Below are positions 1 through 6,244 of a stretch of 9,561 bases of DNA, one piece after another. The notes beneath the pieces were generated by a model. It worked only from the letters and a program-made list of their open reading frames with translations, was not told the DNA's origin and ran no database searches. Every line of letters begins with the position of its first letter. Position 1 is the first letter of the stretch. A program made the translations under genes and the position numbers. The stretch lies in the NCBI GenBank assembly GCA_013694825.1, contig JACDBR010000117.1, positions 1 through 9,561 of the forward strand, given 5' to 3'. This DNA comes from Solirubrobacterales bacterium. GTDB lineage: Bacteria; Actinomycetota; Thermoleophilia; Solirubrobacterales; 70-9.

Positions 1-3
1 GTA

Positions 4-22
4 TGTATGTTAGTTACATTCA
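4..22. promoter_or_regulatory. Imperfect palindrome, possible repressor operator over a -10 box
   Basis: The 19-bp sequence TGTATGTTAGTTACATTCA is an imperfect palindrome centred on base 13, with 7 of 9 base pairs matching. A TACATT hexamer (15-20) fits the actinobacterial TAnnnT -10 pattern and sits inside it. That would start transcription about 30 bases before the hydrolase start at 60. Any -35 element would lie before the window edge. The size and symmetry suit a TetR-type repressor, but this is inference from one site. Confidence 0.35.
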
Positions 23-59
23 CGTTGCACGCAAACCACGCTACGCGATCGGAGCCCGG

Positions 60-947
60 ATGACGACCTCGACCCCCCACCCTGCCGCCACCTTCGAGCG
101 CCGCGAGCTCGAGCTCGACCAGGGCCCGATCCGGTACCGCGACAGCGGCGGCGAGGGCGCGCCGGTCGTCTTCGTCCACGGCCTGCTGGTCGACGGCCGG
201 TTGTGGGACGGAGTCGCCGAGCGCTTGGCGCCCGAGCTGCGCTGCCTCGTCGTCGACTGGCCGATGGGCTCGCACACTGCCCCGATGAAGCCGGGCGCCG
301 ACCTCTCACCCGTCGGCCAGGCGAGGATCGTCGCCGACTTCATCGAGCGGCTCGGGCTAGGCAGCGCGACGATCGTCGGCAACGACAGCGGCGGCGCGAT
401 CTCTCAGATCCTCGCGACGCGACACCCCGAGCGTGTCGAGCGCCTCGTGCTGACCAACTGCGACAGCTTCGAGAAGTTCCCGCCCTTCCCGTTCAACCTG
501 ATGGCGCCGATCGCCCGTCTGCCGGGCGGTACGGCGATGCTGCAGGCGCCGCTTCGGCTGGGTGCTGCGCGACGCGCGATCTACGGCCTGCTCGCCAAGC
601 GCCCGATCGCGCCCGAGCTGGTCGACTCGTGGCTCGCGCCCTCGGCGCGCGACGCCGCGATAGCTCGCGACACACGCAAGCTGCTGATCGGCCTCGACAA
701 GCGGCTCACGCTCGAGGCAGCCGACCGGCTCGGAAAGTTCGATCGCCCGGCGCTACTCGCCTGGGGCACCGACGACCGCTTCTTCACGCTCGCCGATGCC
801 AAGCGGCTGGCAGGCGTGATCCCGGCGGCACGCCTGGTCGAGATCGACGAGGCGAAGACGTTCGTCGCGCTCGACCAGCCCGAGCGGCTCGCCGAGCTGA
901 TCGAATCGTTCGTCTCTGAGACGCAAGAGGCGGAGATCGATCGCTAG
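60..947 (+). CDS. Alpha/beta hydrolase with Asp nucleophile (dehalogenase/epoxide-hydrolase-like)
   Basis: This is a 295-residue alpha/beta-hydrolase-fold protein, a usual length for the family, probably cytoplasmic since no signal peptide is seen. The oxyanion-loop motif HGLLVDG follows the second strand and DWPMGSH comes after it. The nucleophile elbow GNDSGG puts aspartate 109 where serine hydrolases have serine, as in haloalkane dehalogenases and epoxide hydrolases. A candidate acid lies in WGTDDRF. The C-terminal element normally read as GHF-V-x-x-D-x-P is here AKTFVALDQPE, so threonine 267 stands where the catalytic histidine is expected. Start: the frame is open from base 3, but ATG at 60 has GGAG (51-54) five bases upstream, so it was chosen. 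It converges on the ETF:quinone oxidoreductase gene with a 20-bp gap showing no terminator hairpin. Substrate unknown; the fold is secure, the activity is not. Confidence 0.85.
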   Translation: MTTSTPHPAATFERRELELDQGPIRYRDSGGEGAPVVFVHGLLVDGRLWDGVAERLAPELRCLVVDWPMGSHTAPMKPGADLSPVGQARIVADFIERLGLGSATIVGNDSGGAISQILATRHPERVERLVLTNCDSFEKFPPFPFNLMAPIARLPGGTAMLQAPLRLGAARRAIYGLLAKRPIAPELVDSWLAPSARDAAIARDTRKLLIGLDKRLTLEAADRLGKFDRPALLAWGTDDRFFTLADAKRLAGVIPAARLVEIDEAKTFVALDQPERLAELIESFVSETQEAEIDR

Positions 948-967
948 CCGCCCCAGCGAGGAACCCC

Positions 968-2674
968 TCAGAGCTCCTGGTAGAGCGGACCGTCGCCTCC
1001 CTCGGGCATCGTCAGCCGGCCGCCCTTGGCGTTGATCGCGCCGCATTGCACGCAGTTCGAGGGGGTCACGTTGACGTCGACCTCGGTGGCCCCGTTGCCA
1101 GCCTGGTCGTCGGGGATCTCGTAGACCTGCGCCGGGCAGAGCGAGACCCAAGTCTGGGCCAGGACCCGGGGCACGTGCTTTTGGACCCGGACGTGGTTGG
1201 GCGCGTCGTCGCGCGTAGCGTTGCCCGACAGGAAGACTGAGTCGAGCTTGTTGAAGGTCAGCTCGTTGTCGGCCTCGGGGTAGCGCTTCGCCGCGCCACC
1301 GTCGTGCATTGCGATCTCGGTGTCGGGCTCGTACTTCCATTTGCCGGCGGGGAAGTTGCCCTTCGTGATCGTCATCGCGCTTGCCGCCGCGCCGCCGACA
1401 AAGAACCCCTTGGAGAACGGCTGGCGCATGTTGCGCGACTCGTAGAGGTCCTTGCCGATCACCGAGTCGTGGACCCTCTGGTGGTAGGCGTCGAAGTTGA
1501 CGGAGTCGGGGTCGGCCTTGAGCGCCTCGACGATCGTCTCGGCGGCGTAGCTGCCGGCGTGCATCGCGTAGTGCACGCCCTTGAGGGTCGGTACGTTGAC
1601 CATGTTCGCCGCGTCGCCGGCCATCACCATGCCCGGCACGGCAAGCGAGCGCGGCATCGACCAGTACCCGCCCGACGGGATCGTCTTCGCCCCCCAGGCG
1701 ACGCGCTTTCCGCCATCGAGCAGCTTGCGGACGAAGGGGTGCGTCTTGAGCTCTTGCAGCAGGTCGTGGCAGGACAGCGTGGCATCGGTGTAGTCGAGCC
1801 CGACGACCATCCCGATGCAGAGCTTGTCCTCACCCATCGGGTAGATGAAGCTGCCGCCGAACTCGTTCCACTTGGCGCGCTTTCGAAGTGGCCAGCCCAT
1901 CGTGTGGATCACGCGGTCGAGCGGCTTGGGGACCTCCCAGACCTCTTTGACCCCGAGCTCCCAGCGCACCGGCAGGGCGCCGTCGAGGTCGAACTTGCGC
2001 CGCGCCGCGGTGGTCAGATGGCCCAGCGTGCCCTCGGCGAGCACGGTCGCCTTGGCGATCACGTCCGATCCCGGCTCGAAGTTGCCGAGCGGCTCGCCCT
2101 CGCGGTCTCGGCCGCGGTCGCCCGAGCGCACCCCGCGCACGATCCGGTCGGAGACCAGCAGCTTGTCGGCGACGGTCTCGGTCAGGATGTAGGCGCCCAT
2201 CTCCTCGGCTCGCTCGGCCAGGAAGCGCGAGAGCTTGGCCACCGAGATGCCGTAGTTGCCGTGATTTCGGAAGTTGGGCGGCATCGGCTTCAGCGGCAGC
2301 GCGGCCTTCTTGGTCAGCAGGTAGACGGCGTCCTTGGTCACCTCGCCGTAGGAGAAGGGCCATTCGGAGGGGTCGAGGTCCGGGAACAGCTCGCGCATCG
2401 ACGAGGGGTTCAGATTCGCTCCGGAGAGCGTGTGCGCTCCGCAGGCCTTGCCCTTCTCGATCACCGCGACCGGGACCTCGCCGAGCCTCTCCGCCAGCTC
2501 CGGCTCGGCCTCGAGCAACTGCATCGTGCGCGCTGCGCACGCCAGGCCCGCCGGGCCGCCGCCGACAACCGCCAGCCCGACCTCGATCCGCTCGTCGTCG
2601 GGATCGGTCGGCTCGGCGATGAACTCGCCGGTCTCGTCGACCGGCGGCGGGTACTCCTCCGGCGTTACCCCCAT
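968..2674 (-). CDS. Electron-transfer flavoprotein:ubiquinone oxidoreductase
   Basis: This 568-residue flavoprotein takes electrons from reduced ETF and passes them to membrane quinone. Family features in order: an N-terminal extension of about 30 residues, the FAD-binding motif VGGGPAG (37-43), the conserved GAHTLSGANL stretch (79-88), HTMGWPL (257-263) matching the quinone/membrane face of the animal enzyme, a second FAD segment MAGDAANMVNVPTLKG (351-366), and a C-terminal ferredoxin-like part. That last part has LCPAQVYE (Cys513) and NCVQCGAI (Cys541, Cys544). The family normally has a fourth cluster cysteine three residues after Cys544; here it is Ile547 (codon ATC, 1034-1036). The rest of the tail (MPEGGDGP) is conserved, so this is not a frameshift. 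The start lies 8 bases after the etfA stop with no clear ribosome site, suggesting translational coupling. Some bacterial relatives are named FixC; the fused cluster domain fits the ETF-QO form. Confidence 0.93.
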   Translation of the reverse strand: MGVTPEEYPPPVDETGEFIAEPTDPDDERIEVGLAVVGGGPAGLACAARTMQLLEAEPELAERLGEVPVAVIEKGKACGAHTLSGANLNPSSMRELFPDLDPSEWPFSYGEVTKDAVYLLTKKAALPLKPMPPNFRNHGNYGISVAKLSRFLAERAEEMGAYILTETVADKLLVSDRIVRGVRSGDRGRDREGEPLGNFEPGSDVIAKATVLAEGTLGHLTTAARRKFDLDGALPVRWELGVKEVWEVPKPLDRVIHTMGWPLRKRAKWNEFGGSFIYPMGEDKLCIGMVVGLDYTDATLSCHDLLQELKTHPFVRKLLDGGKRVAWGAKTIPSGGYWSMPRSLAVPGMVMAGDAANMVNVPTLKGVHYAMHAGSYAAETIVEALKADPDSVNFDAYHQRVHDSVIGKDLYESRNMRQPFSKGFFVGGAAASAMTITKGNFPAGKWKYEPDTEIAMHDGGAAKRYPEADNELTFNKLDSVFLSGNATRDDAPNHVRVQKHVPRVLAQTWVSLCPAQVYEIPDDQAGNGATEVDVNVTPSNCVQCGAINAKGGRLTMPEGGDGPLYQEL

Positions 2675-2682
2675 CGTCGGGC

Positions 2683-3660
2683 TCAGCCGCTCTTCTTGGC
2701 CCTGATCGCCTCGGTCAGCTTGGGGACGATCTTGTGGAGGTCACCGACCACCCCGAGGTCGCAGAACTCGAAGATCGGCGCGTTCGGGTCCTTGTTGATC
2801 GCGAGGATGTTCTCTGAGTTCTGCATCCCCACCTTGTGCTGGATCGCCCCCGAGATCCCGGCCGCCAGGTAGAGCTTCGGCGCCACGGTCTTGCCGGTCT
2901 GGCCGATCTGCGCCGCGTAGGGGTACCAGCCCGCGTCGACCACGGCACGCGTCGCGGCGACCGCCCCGCCCATCGCCTCGGCGAGCTCCTCGGCGAGCTT
3001 GAAGTTGTCCTTCTCGCCCAGGCCGCGACCGCCGCCGACCAGGATGTCGGCGTCCTCGATGTTGATGTCCTCGCCGCGAGCCTCGCCGCGGGTGACCATC
3101 TTCGCCTTCGTCGACCACTCGGAGAGCTCGACGTCGACGTCGACGACCTCGGCCTCGCCGGATCCGCTCTCGGAGATGTCGAACGCGTTCAGGCGGCCGA
3201 TGATGATCCCGGGCTCGCCGACGTAGGCCACGTCGGCAATCGCCGAGTCGCCCAGCACTGGGCGCAGAGCGACGAGCTTGCCTTCGCGGGCCTGGACTTC
3301 GGTGACCTCCATGGTCACGCCGCCGGCCAGGCGCGCCGTCAGGCCGGCGCCGATCTCAAAGCCGAGCAGACCACCGCCGAACAGCGCATACGAGTAACCG
3401 TGCTCGCCGATCAGCTTGGCCATCACGTCGACGATCGGCTGCGCGAGCCCCTCCTCGACGTCGGCGGCGCGAAACACCTTGGCGGCGCCGTAGCGGCCGA
3501 GCTCGCCGCCGACGTCGTCGCCGACCTTGCCGACCACCACCGCGGCCGCCTCGCCGCCGAGCTCGCCGGCGAGCTTCGCCGCCTCGGATATCGCGCCGAG
3601 CGAATTCTTGTTGAAGTTGCCCTCACCGTCGTGCAGGGCGTAGACCAGGATCCCGGACAT
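2683..3660 (-). CDS. etfA: Electron transfer flavoprotein alpha subunit
   Basis: This is the 325-residue large subunit of the ETF heterodimer, which carries the redox-active FAD. The N-terminal half (about 1-185) is the variable Rossmann-like domain. The C-terminal FAD domain is highly conserved: GGGRGLG (209-215), VVDAGWYP (240-247), QTGKTVAPKLYLAAGISGAI (254-273) followed by QH, and INKDPNAPIF (288-297). The ATG at 3660 is preceded by AGGTG (complement of 3667-3671) six bases away, a moderate ribosome site. The 53-bp gap from etfB holds a small inverted repeat (3670-3674 with 3685-3689) that overlaps this site by two bases. The gene is the middle member of etfB-etfA-ETF:quinone oxidoreductase. 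Length and motifs are complete. Confidence 0.96.
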   Translation of the reverse strand: MSGILVYALHDGEGNFNKNSLGAISEAAKLAGELGGEAAAVVVGKVGDDVGGELGRYGAAKVFRAADVEEGLAQPIVDVMAKLIGEHGYSYALFGGGLLGFEIGAGLTARLAGGVTMEVTEVQAREGKLVALRPVLGDSAIADVAYVGEPGIIIGRLNAFDISESGSGEAEVVDVDVELSEWSTKAKMVTRGEARGEDINIEDADILVGGGRGLGEKDNFKLAEELAEAMGGAVAATRAVVDAGWYPYAAQIGQTGKTVAPKLYLAAGISGAIQHKVGMQNSENILAINKDPNAPIFEFCDLGVVGDLHKIVPKLTEAIRAKKSG

Positions 3661-3713
3661 CTAGAACACCTGCCTTGCCAGGCGGGCAGACATGCTTTCG
3701 CGCCTTACGTCGC

Positions 3714-4508
3714 TCACCGAATCAGCTTCCTTTCATCGAGCCAGGCGATGATCTTCTCGACCGTCTCCGTGGTGTCCTCGTCCTCGATCACCTCGCCGCC
3801 CTGCTTTGCGGGCGGAGGGTTCATGCCGAGGACCTGCGTCTTCGAGCCGGCTTCGCCGACCTGATCGGCCTCGAGCCCGACGTCGCCGATCGCCTTCGTG
3901 TCGAGCGCCTTCTTCTTCGCGCCCATGATCGCCTTCAACGAGGGGTAGCGCGGCTCGTTGATCGCGTCGCCGACGGATATGACCGCCGGCATCTGGACCT
4001 CGACCGTGTCGTAGCCGTACTCGGCCTGGCGCTCGCAGGTGAGAGCATCCGAGGCGACGTCGATCTTGATCACCTGGGTCAGCGAGGGCATCTTCAGGTG
4101 GTCGGCGACGACCGCGCCGATCGTGTAGCACTCGCCATCGTCGGACTGCTGGCCTAGCAGGACCAGGTCGGGGCTCTCGGAGGAGAGCAGCTTGGCGAGC
4201 GCGAGCCCGGTGGCGCAGACGTCGGAGCCCTCGAGGGCGTCATCGGAGAGATGGACCGACCGGTCGGCGCCCAGCGCGACGGCCTTGTGCAGAGCGCGCA
4301 CCGCGCTCGATGGGCCCATCGTGACGGCAACGATCTCGTCGACCTCGACCTCTCCGCCCTCGCGGATCTGCATCGCAGCCTCGATCCCGTGCGTGTCGAA
4401 GGGGTTGAGGTTCTTCTCGCCAGAGCGATCCAGGCGCTTGGTCTCAGGGTCAATCCGCTTCGTCACGGCGGCGTCTGGAACCTCCTTGACGAGGCAACAG
4501 ATCTTCAC
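3714..4508 (-). CDS. etfB: Electron transfer flavoprotein beta subunit
   Basis: This 264-residue small subunit of ETF binds the second nucleotide (AMP, or FAD in bifurcating ETFs) and docks partner dehydrogenases. Visible features: LVKEVPDA at the N-terminus, KNLNPFDTHGIEAA (32-45), ALGADRSVHLSDD (78-90), the nucleotide-loop segment LLGQQSDDGECYTIG (117-131), and the ETF-beta signature region running through YDTVEVQMPAVISV to INEPRYPSLKAIMGAKKK (about 166-200). Start is GTG (4508-4506) with a near-perfect Shine-Dalgarno AAGGAGG (complement of 4516-4522) seven bases upstream, much stronger than at the two downstream genes. It is first in the operon and has a leader of roughly 70 bases if the proposed -10 is right. 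A TetR-type palindrome lies upstream (4612-4627). The DG in the nucleotide loop differs from the DDDxNQ pattern of mitochondrial-type EtfB; the meaning is unclear. Confidence 0.95.
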   Translation of the reverse strand: MKICCLVKEVPDAAVTKRIDPETKRLDRSGEKNLNPFDTHGIEAAMQIREGGEVEVDEIVAVTMGPSSAVRALHKAVALGADRSVHLSDDALEGSDVCATGLALAKLLSSESPDLVLLGQQSDDGECYTIGAVVADHLKMPSLTQVIKIDVASDALTCERQAEYGYDTVEVQMPAVISVGDAINEPRYPSLKAIMGAKKKALDTKAIGDVGLEADQVGEAGSKTQVLGMNPPPAKQGGEVIEDEDTTETVEKIIAWLDERKLIR

Positions 4509-4586
4509 TCGAAAGCCTCCTTGGAAAGTGGGCGCCCTGGCTTTAAGGAGAGTGCCGGCCGGCGCCTCTGTTCTGCGGCGGCGGGC

Positions 4587-4592
4587 ATGTTA
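4587..4592 (-). promoter_or_regulatory. Candidate -10 box for the etf operon
   Basis: On the minus strand this reads TAACAT, matching the TAnnnT -10 pattern, about 78 bases before the etfB start. The position 17 bases upstream (4610-4615) reads TCAAGC, a poor -35 that overlaps the palindrome at 4612-4627 by four bases. A repressor bound there would block polymerase. Assigned by pattern only. Confidence 0.3.
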
Positions 4593-4611
4593 CCGACCGC
4601 CGGATGGCAGC

Positions 4612-4627
4612 TTGACTGACCAGTCAA
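4612..4627. promoter_or_regulatory. Perfect palindrome, likely TetR-family operator of the etf operon
   Basis: TTGACTGACCAGTCAA consists of two exact 7-bp arms around a 2-bp centre (AC). Sites of this length and symmetry are typical of TetR-family repressors, several of which control fatty-acid degradation and ETF genes and respond to acyl-CoA. It lies 104 bp upstream of etfB and about 140-190 bp upstream of the DUF559 gene on the other strand, so it could act on either. Each arm also reads TTGACT outward, close to a -35 box. No regulator gene is in the window. Confidence 0.6.
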
Positions 4628-4679
4628 TCGAGAGGATTCCGACCCGAGGGCCCCATGGCGGGCGGAAACGCCGGCCAAG

Positions 4680-4718
4680 GAGCAAGGGTCGCGGGTTTGC
4701 GTATCCATGCCCGGCAAA
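4680..4718 (+). repeat. 39-bp direct repeat, copy 1
   Basis: This copy matches the one at 4741-4779 at 37 of 39 bases; the differences are at 4687 and 4703. The start-to-start distance is 61 bp, with 22 bp of unrelated sequence between. Inside it TTTGC (4696-4700) and GCAAA (4714-4718) can pair around a 13-base loop. It lies in the etfB/DUF559 intergenic stretch. The 61-bp period is not a multiple of three, so the pair is not a repeat within one protein. Confidence 0.85.
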
Positions 4719-4740
4719 GTCACGGCTCCGTGGGGGCGTC

Positions 4741-4779
4741 GAGCAAGCGTCGCGGGTTTGCGTGTCCATGCCCGGCAAA
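4741..4779 (+). repeat. 39-bp direct repeat, copy 2, with longer hairpin
   Basis: This is the second copy of the repeat. Here the inverted arms extend to seven bases, GGTTTGC (4755-4761) and GCAAACC (4775-4781), around the 13-base loop. ATG at 4768-4770, a possible start of the DUF559 gene, lies in that loop. Two copies without cas genes do not make a CRISPR array. They may be members of a dispersed palindromic repeat family, which only a genome-wide search could show. Confidence 0.85.
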
Positions 4780-5772
4780 CCAGCGAGGCTTGGCCGGGGC
4801 CGCGTGGCTCCGGCACTCGTCCGGGCCACGATCCACGCCTTGGCGTCCCGGCAGGAAGGCGTGGTCTCGCGGCGTCAGTTGCTCGCTGCCGGCCTCAGCC
4901 GCGCAACGATCGACCAGTGGGTGCGAGGTGCGGGGCTCGTTGCGCTCCATCGCGGCATCTACCTCGTGGCCTCGCCGCTCGTTCCACCCAGGGCCCGCGT
5001 GATGGCGGCGACCCTCGCCATCGGAACGGGCGCCGCGGTCAGCCATCGGACCGCTGCAGGCCTGTGGGCGATGCTTCCGAGCGGCCCCGCCGCCTCCCCG
5101 CGGGAGGTCGACGTCAGCGTCGTGAGGTCGAGTCACCCGATTCATCGCGGCATTCGCTTGCACCAGAGCACCTCATTGCTGCGAAGCGAGGTCAGGCACC
5201 TCGGGCGGATCCCCGTGACTAGCCCGGTACGGACGATCGTCGACATCGCCGCGACGAGCGCCGGGAGAGACCTCGAGCGGATCCTCGCCGAGGCCCAGGC
5301 TTCGAGGTTGGTCAGCGGCGCGGAGCTCGGTGCACAGATCGAGCGCTCGCGAAGCCGGCCCGGGATTCCAAGGCTGCGCGCGCTCCTCGCCGCGAGCGGC
5401 GGCCCTCGCCTGACCCGCTCTGAGGCGGAGGAGCGGCTGCTGGCCCTGATCGACGAGGCCGGCTTGGCGCGCCCGCTGACCAACTCGACGACCTGCGGGC
5501 TCGAGGTCGACTTCGTTTGGCCCGGCCACGGTGTCGCGGTGGAAGTCGACGGCTTCGCTTTCCATTCGAGTCGTGACGCGTTCGAGCGAGACCGAGAACG
5601 TACGCAGATCCTCTCGGCCGCCGGGTACCAAGTGGTCCGCGTCAGCTGGCGTCAGATCGTCGAGACGCCGGCGCCGACGATCGCGCGCCTCGCCTCGGTG
5701 CTGGGGCGGGCGGCGACGCCGCCGAGGGAGTCGCTAGGCCGGGACCGCCGAGGGACGTCGCTAGGCCGGTGA
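4768..5772 (+). CDS. AbiEi-type winged-helix plus DUF559 (Vsr-like nuclease fold) protein
   Basis: This is a protein of 334 residues from ATG 4768, or 322 from GTG 4804; no good ribosome site decides between them. Residues 20-70 match the AbiEi antitoxin winged helix: [38 protein letters not shown] middle domain (75-215) contains SHRTAAGLW and [11 protein letters not shown], usual in this family. The C-terminal DUF559 domain (about 217-312) has the PD-(D/E)xK-like set: Glu219 or Glu221 in SEAEERLL, Asp248 in EVDFVWP, Glu259 in VEVDG, then His266 and DRER. These proteins are common in actinobacteria; their function is unknown, and antitoxin-like or nuclease roles are guesses. No toxin partner is next to it. 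The last 19 residues come from a tandem duplication and look like an added tail. The stop overlaps the 3' end of the opposing B12-binding gene by 12 bp. The frame is open upstream to 4192, antisense to etfB, but the homology begins only here. Confidence 0.82.
   Translation: MPGKPARLGRGRVAPALVRATIHALASRQEGVVSRRQLLAAGLSRATIDQWVRGAGLVALHRGIYLVASPLVPPRARVMAATLAIGTGAAVSHRTAAGLWAMLPSGPAASPREVDVSVVRSSHPIHRGIRLHQSTSLLRSEVRHLGRIPVTSPVRTIVDIAATSAGRDLERILAEAQASRLVSGAELGAQIERSRSRPGIPRLRALLAASGGPRLTRSEAEERLLALIDEAGLARPLTNSTTCGLEVDFVWPGHGVAVEVDGFAFHSSRDAFERDRERTQILSAAGYQVVRVSWRQIVETPAPTIARLASVLGRAATPPRESLGRDRRGTSLGR
5719..5769 (+). repeat. Tandem duplication of 24/25 bp at the DUF559 3' end
   Basis: Copy A (5719-5742) and copy B (5745-5769) share CCGCCGAGGGA and TCGCTAGGCCGG. 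Copy B has one extra base between these blocks. The copies are two bases apart. The second copy contains the end of the DUF559 gene and, on the other strand, the last codons and TAG stop of the B12-binding gene; CTAG reads as the same motif on both strands. It looks like a local slippage duplication that lengthened the DUF559 tail. Confidence 0.8.
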
Positions 5773-6174
5773 GCGCTCGGCGGCCGAGGAGCGGATGAAC
5801 TCGACGATCTCGTCCGTAGACGCCCCGGGGGTAAAGACCTCGGCGACCCCGAGCCGCTTGAGCTCGGGGATGTCGTCGGCCGGGATCGTCCCGCCGACGG
5901 TTATCACGACGTCGTCGACGCCCTGGCCGTGGAGCATCTCGATGACCTTCGGAACGAGCGTCATGTGCGCCCCGGAGAGGATCGAGAGGCCGACGGCGTC
6001 GGCGTCCTCCTGGACGACGGTCGCGGCGATCTGCTCGGCCGTCTGGTGGAGACCCGTGTAGATGACCTCCATGCCGGCGTCACGCAGCGCCCTGGCGATG
6101 ATCTTGGCGCCGCGGTCGTGCCCATCGAGGCCGGGCTTAGCGACCACGACGCGGATCTTGCGCTCGGCGGCCAT
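5761..6174 (-). CDS. Stand-alone B12-binding subunit of an acyl-CoA mutase
   Basis: This 137-residue protein is a complete cobalamin-binding domain homologous to the C-terminal part of methylmalonyl-CoA mutase. The B12 motif DxHxxG is present as LDGHDRG (16-22), with His19 as the expected lower cobalt ligand. It is followed by the conserved GLSILSGAH and [24 protein letters not shown] segments. Separate small subunits of this size occur in two-subunit methylmalonyl-CoA mutases and in 2-hydroxyisobutyryl-CoA mutase (HcmB); the sequence alone does not say which. The catalytic large subunit is not in the window. Start ATG 6174 has AGGTAGG (complement of 6183-6189) eight bases upstream. It lies 70 bp after the receiver gene on the same strand and converges, with a 12-bp overlap, on the DUF559 gene. 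A role in propionate or branched acyl-CoA breakdown would suit the nearby ETF genes, but that is inference. Confidence 0.9.
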   Translation of the reverse strand: MAAERKIRVVVAKPGLDGHDRGAKIIARALRDAGMEVIYTGLHQTAEQIAATVVQEDADAVGLSILSGAHMTLVPKVIEMLHGQGVDDVVITVGGTIPADDIPELKRLGVAEVFTPGASTDEIVEFIRSSAAERSPA

Positions 6175-6244
6175 TCGCGAAGCCTACCTGCGTCCACGCC
6201 CCAGCCCCGCGTGGGCTTCGGGCGGGCAAGGCTGATCGTCACCG

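Larger units (their letters stand above)
4509..4767. other. Intergenic region between etfB and the DUF559 gene
   Basis: This is the longest stretch without a convincing gene. It holds the etfB ribosome site, the candidate -10 (4587-4592), the 16-bp palindrome (4612-4627), repeat copy 1 and most of copy 2. Frames are open on both strands, but none shows family-like sequence. No clear plus-strand promoter for the DUF559 gene was found. Confidence 0.7.

Noticed and set aside
3..59. ATG at 3 as the hydrolase start
   Set aside because: It has no room for a ribosome site in the window, while ATG at 60 has GGAG at the right distance and the preceding bases look like promoter.
1304..2872. Long open frame on the plus strand opposite the ETF:quinone oxidoreductase
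   Set aside because: It is a low-information, Arg/Leu/Val-rich translation antisense to a clear conserved enzyme, as GC-rich codon bias produces. The same applies to 2836-3864.
3661..3713. Hairpin in the etfB-etfA gap (3670-3674 with 3685-3689) as a riboregulator
   Set aside because: Five pairs plus one wobble pair in GC-rich DNA is expected by chance, and it covers only two bases of the ribosome site.
4192..4767. Upstream extension of the DUF559 reading frame to 4192
   Set aside because: It would run antisense through etfB, and the sequence before 4768 shows no family-like motifs. Conserved AbiEi-like sequence begins after about 4820.
4680..4779. Possible mini-CRISPR: two 39-bp repeats around a 22-bp spacer
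   Set aside because: There are only two copies, the spacer is too short, the two repeats differ internally, and no cas gene is present. The repeat also runs into a coding region.
5776..5788. Inverted repeat near the end of the DUF559 gene as a terminator
   Set aside because: The stem is only about five pairs with a three-base loop, there is no T tract, and it lies within the coding end of the B12-binding gene.
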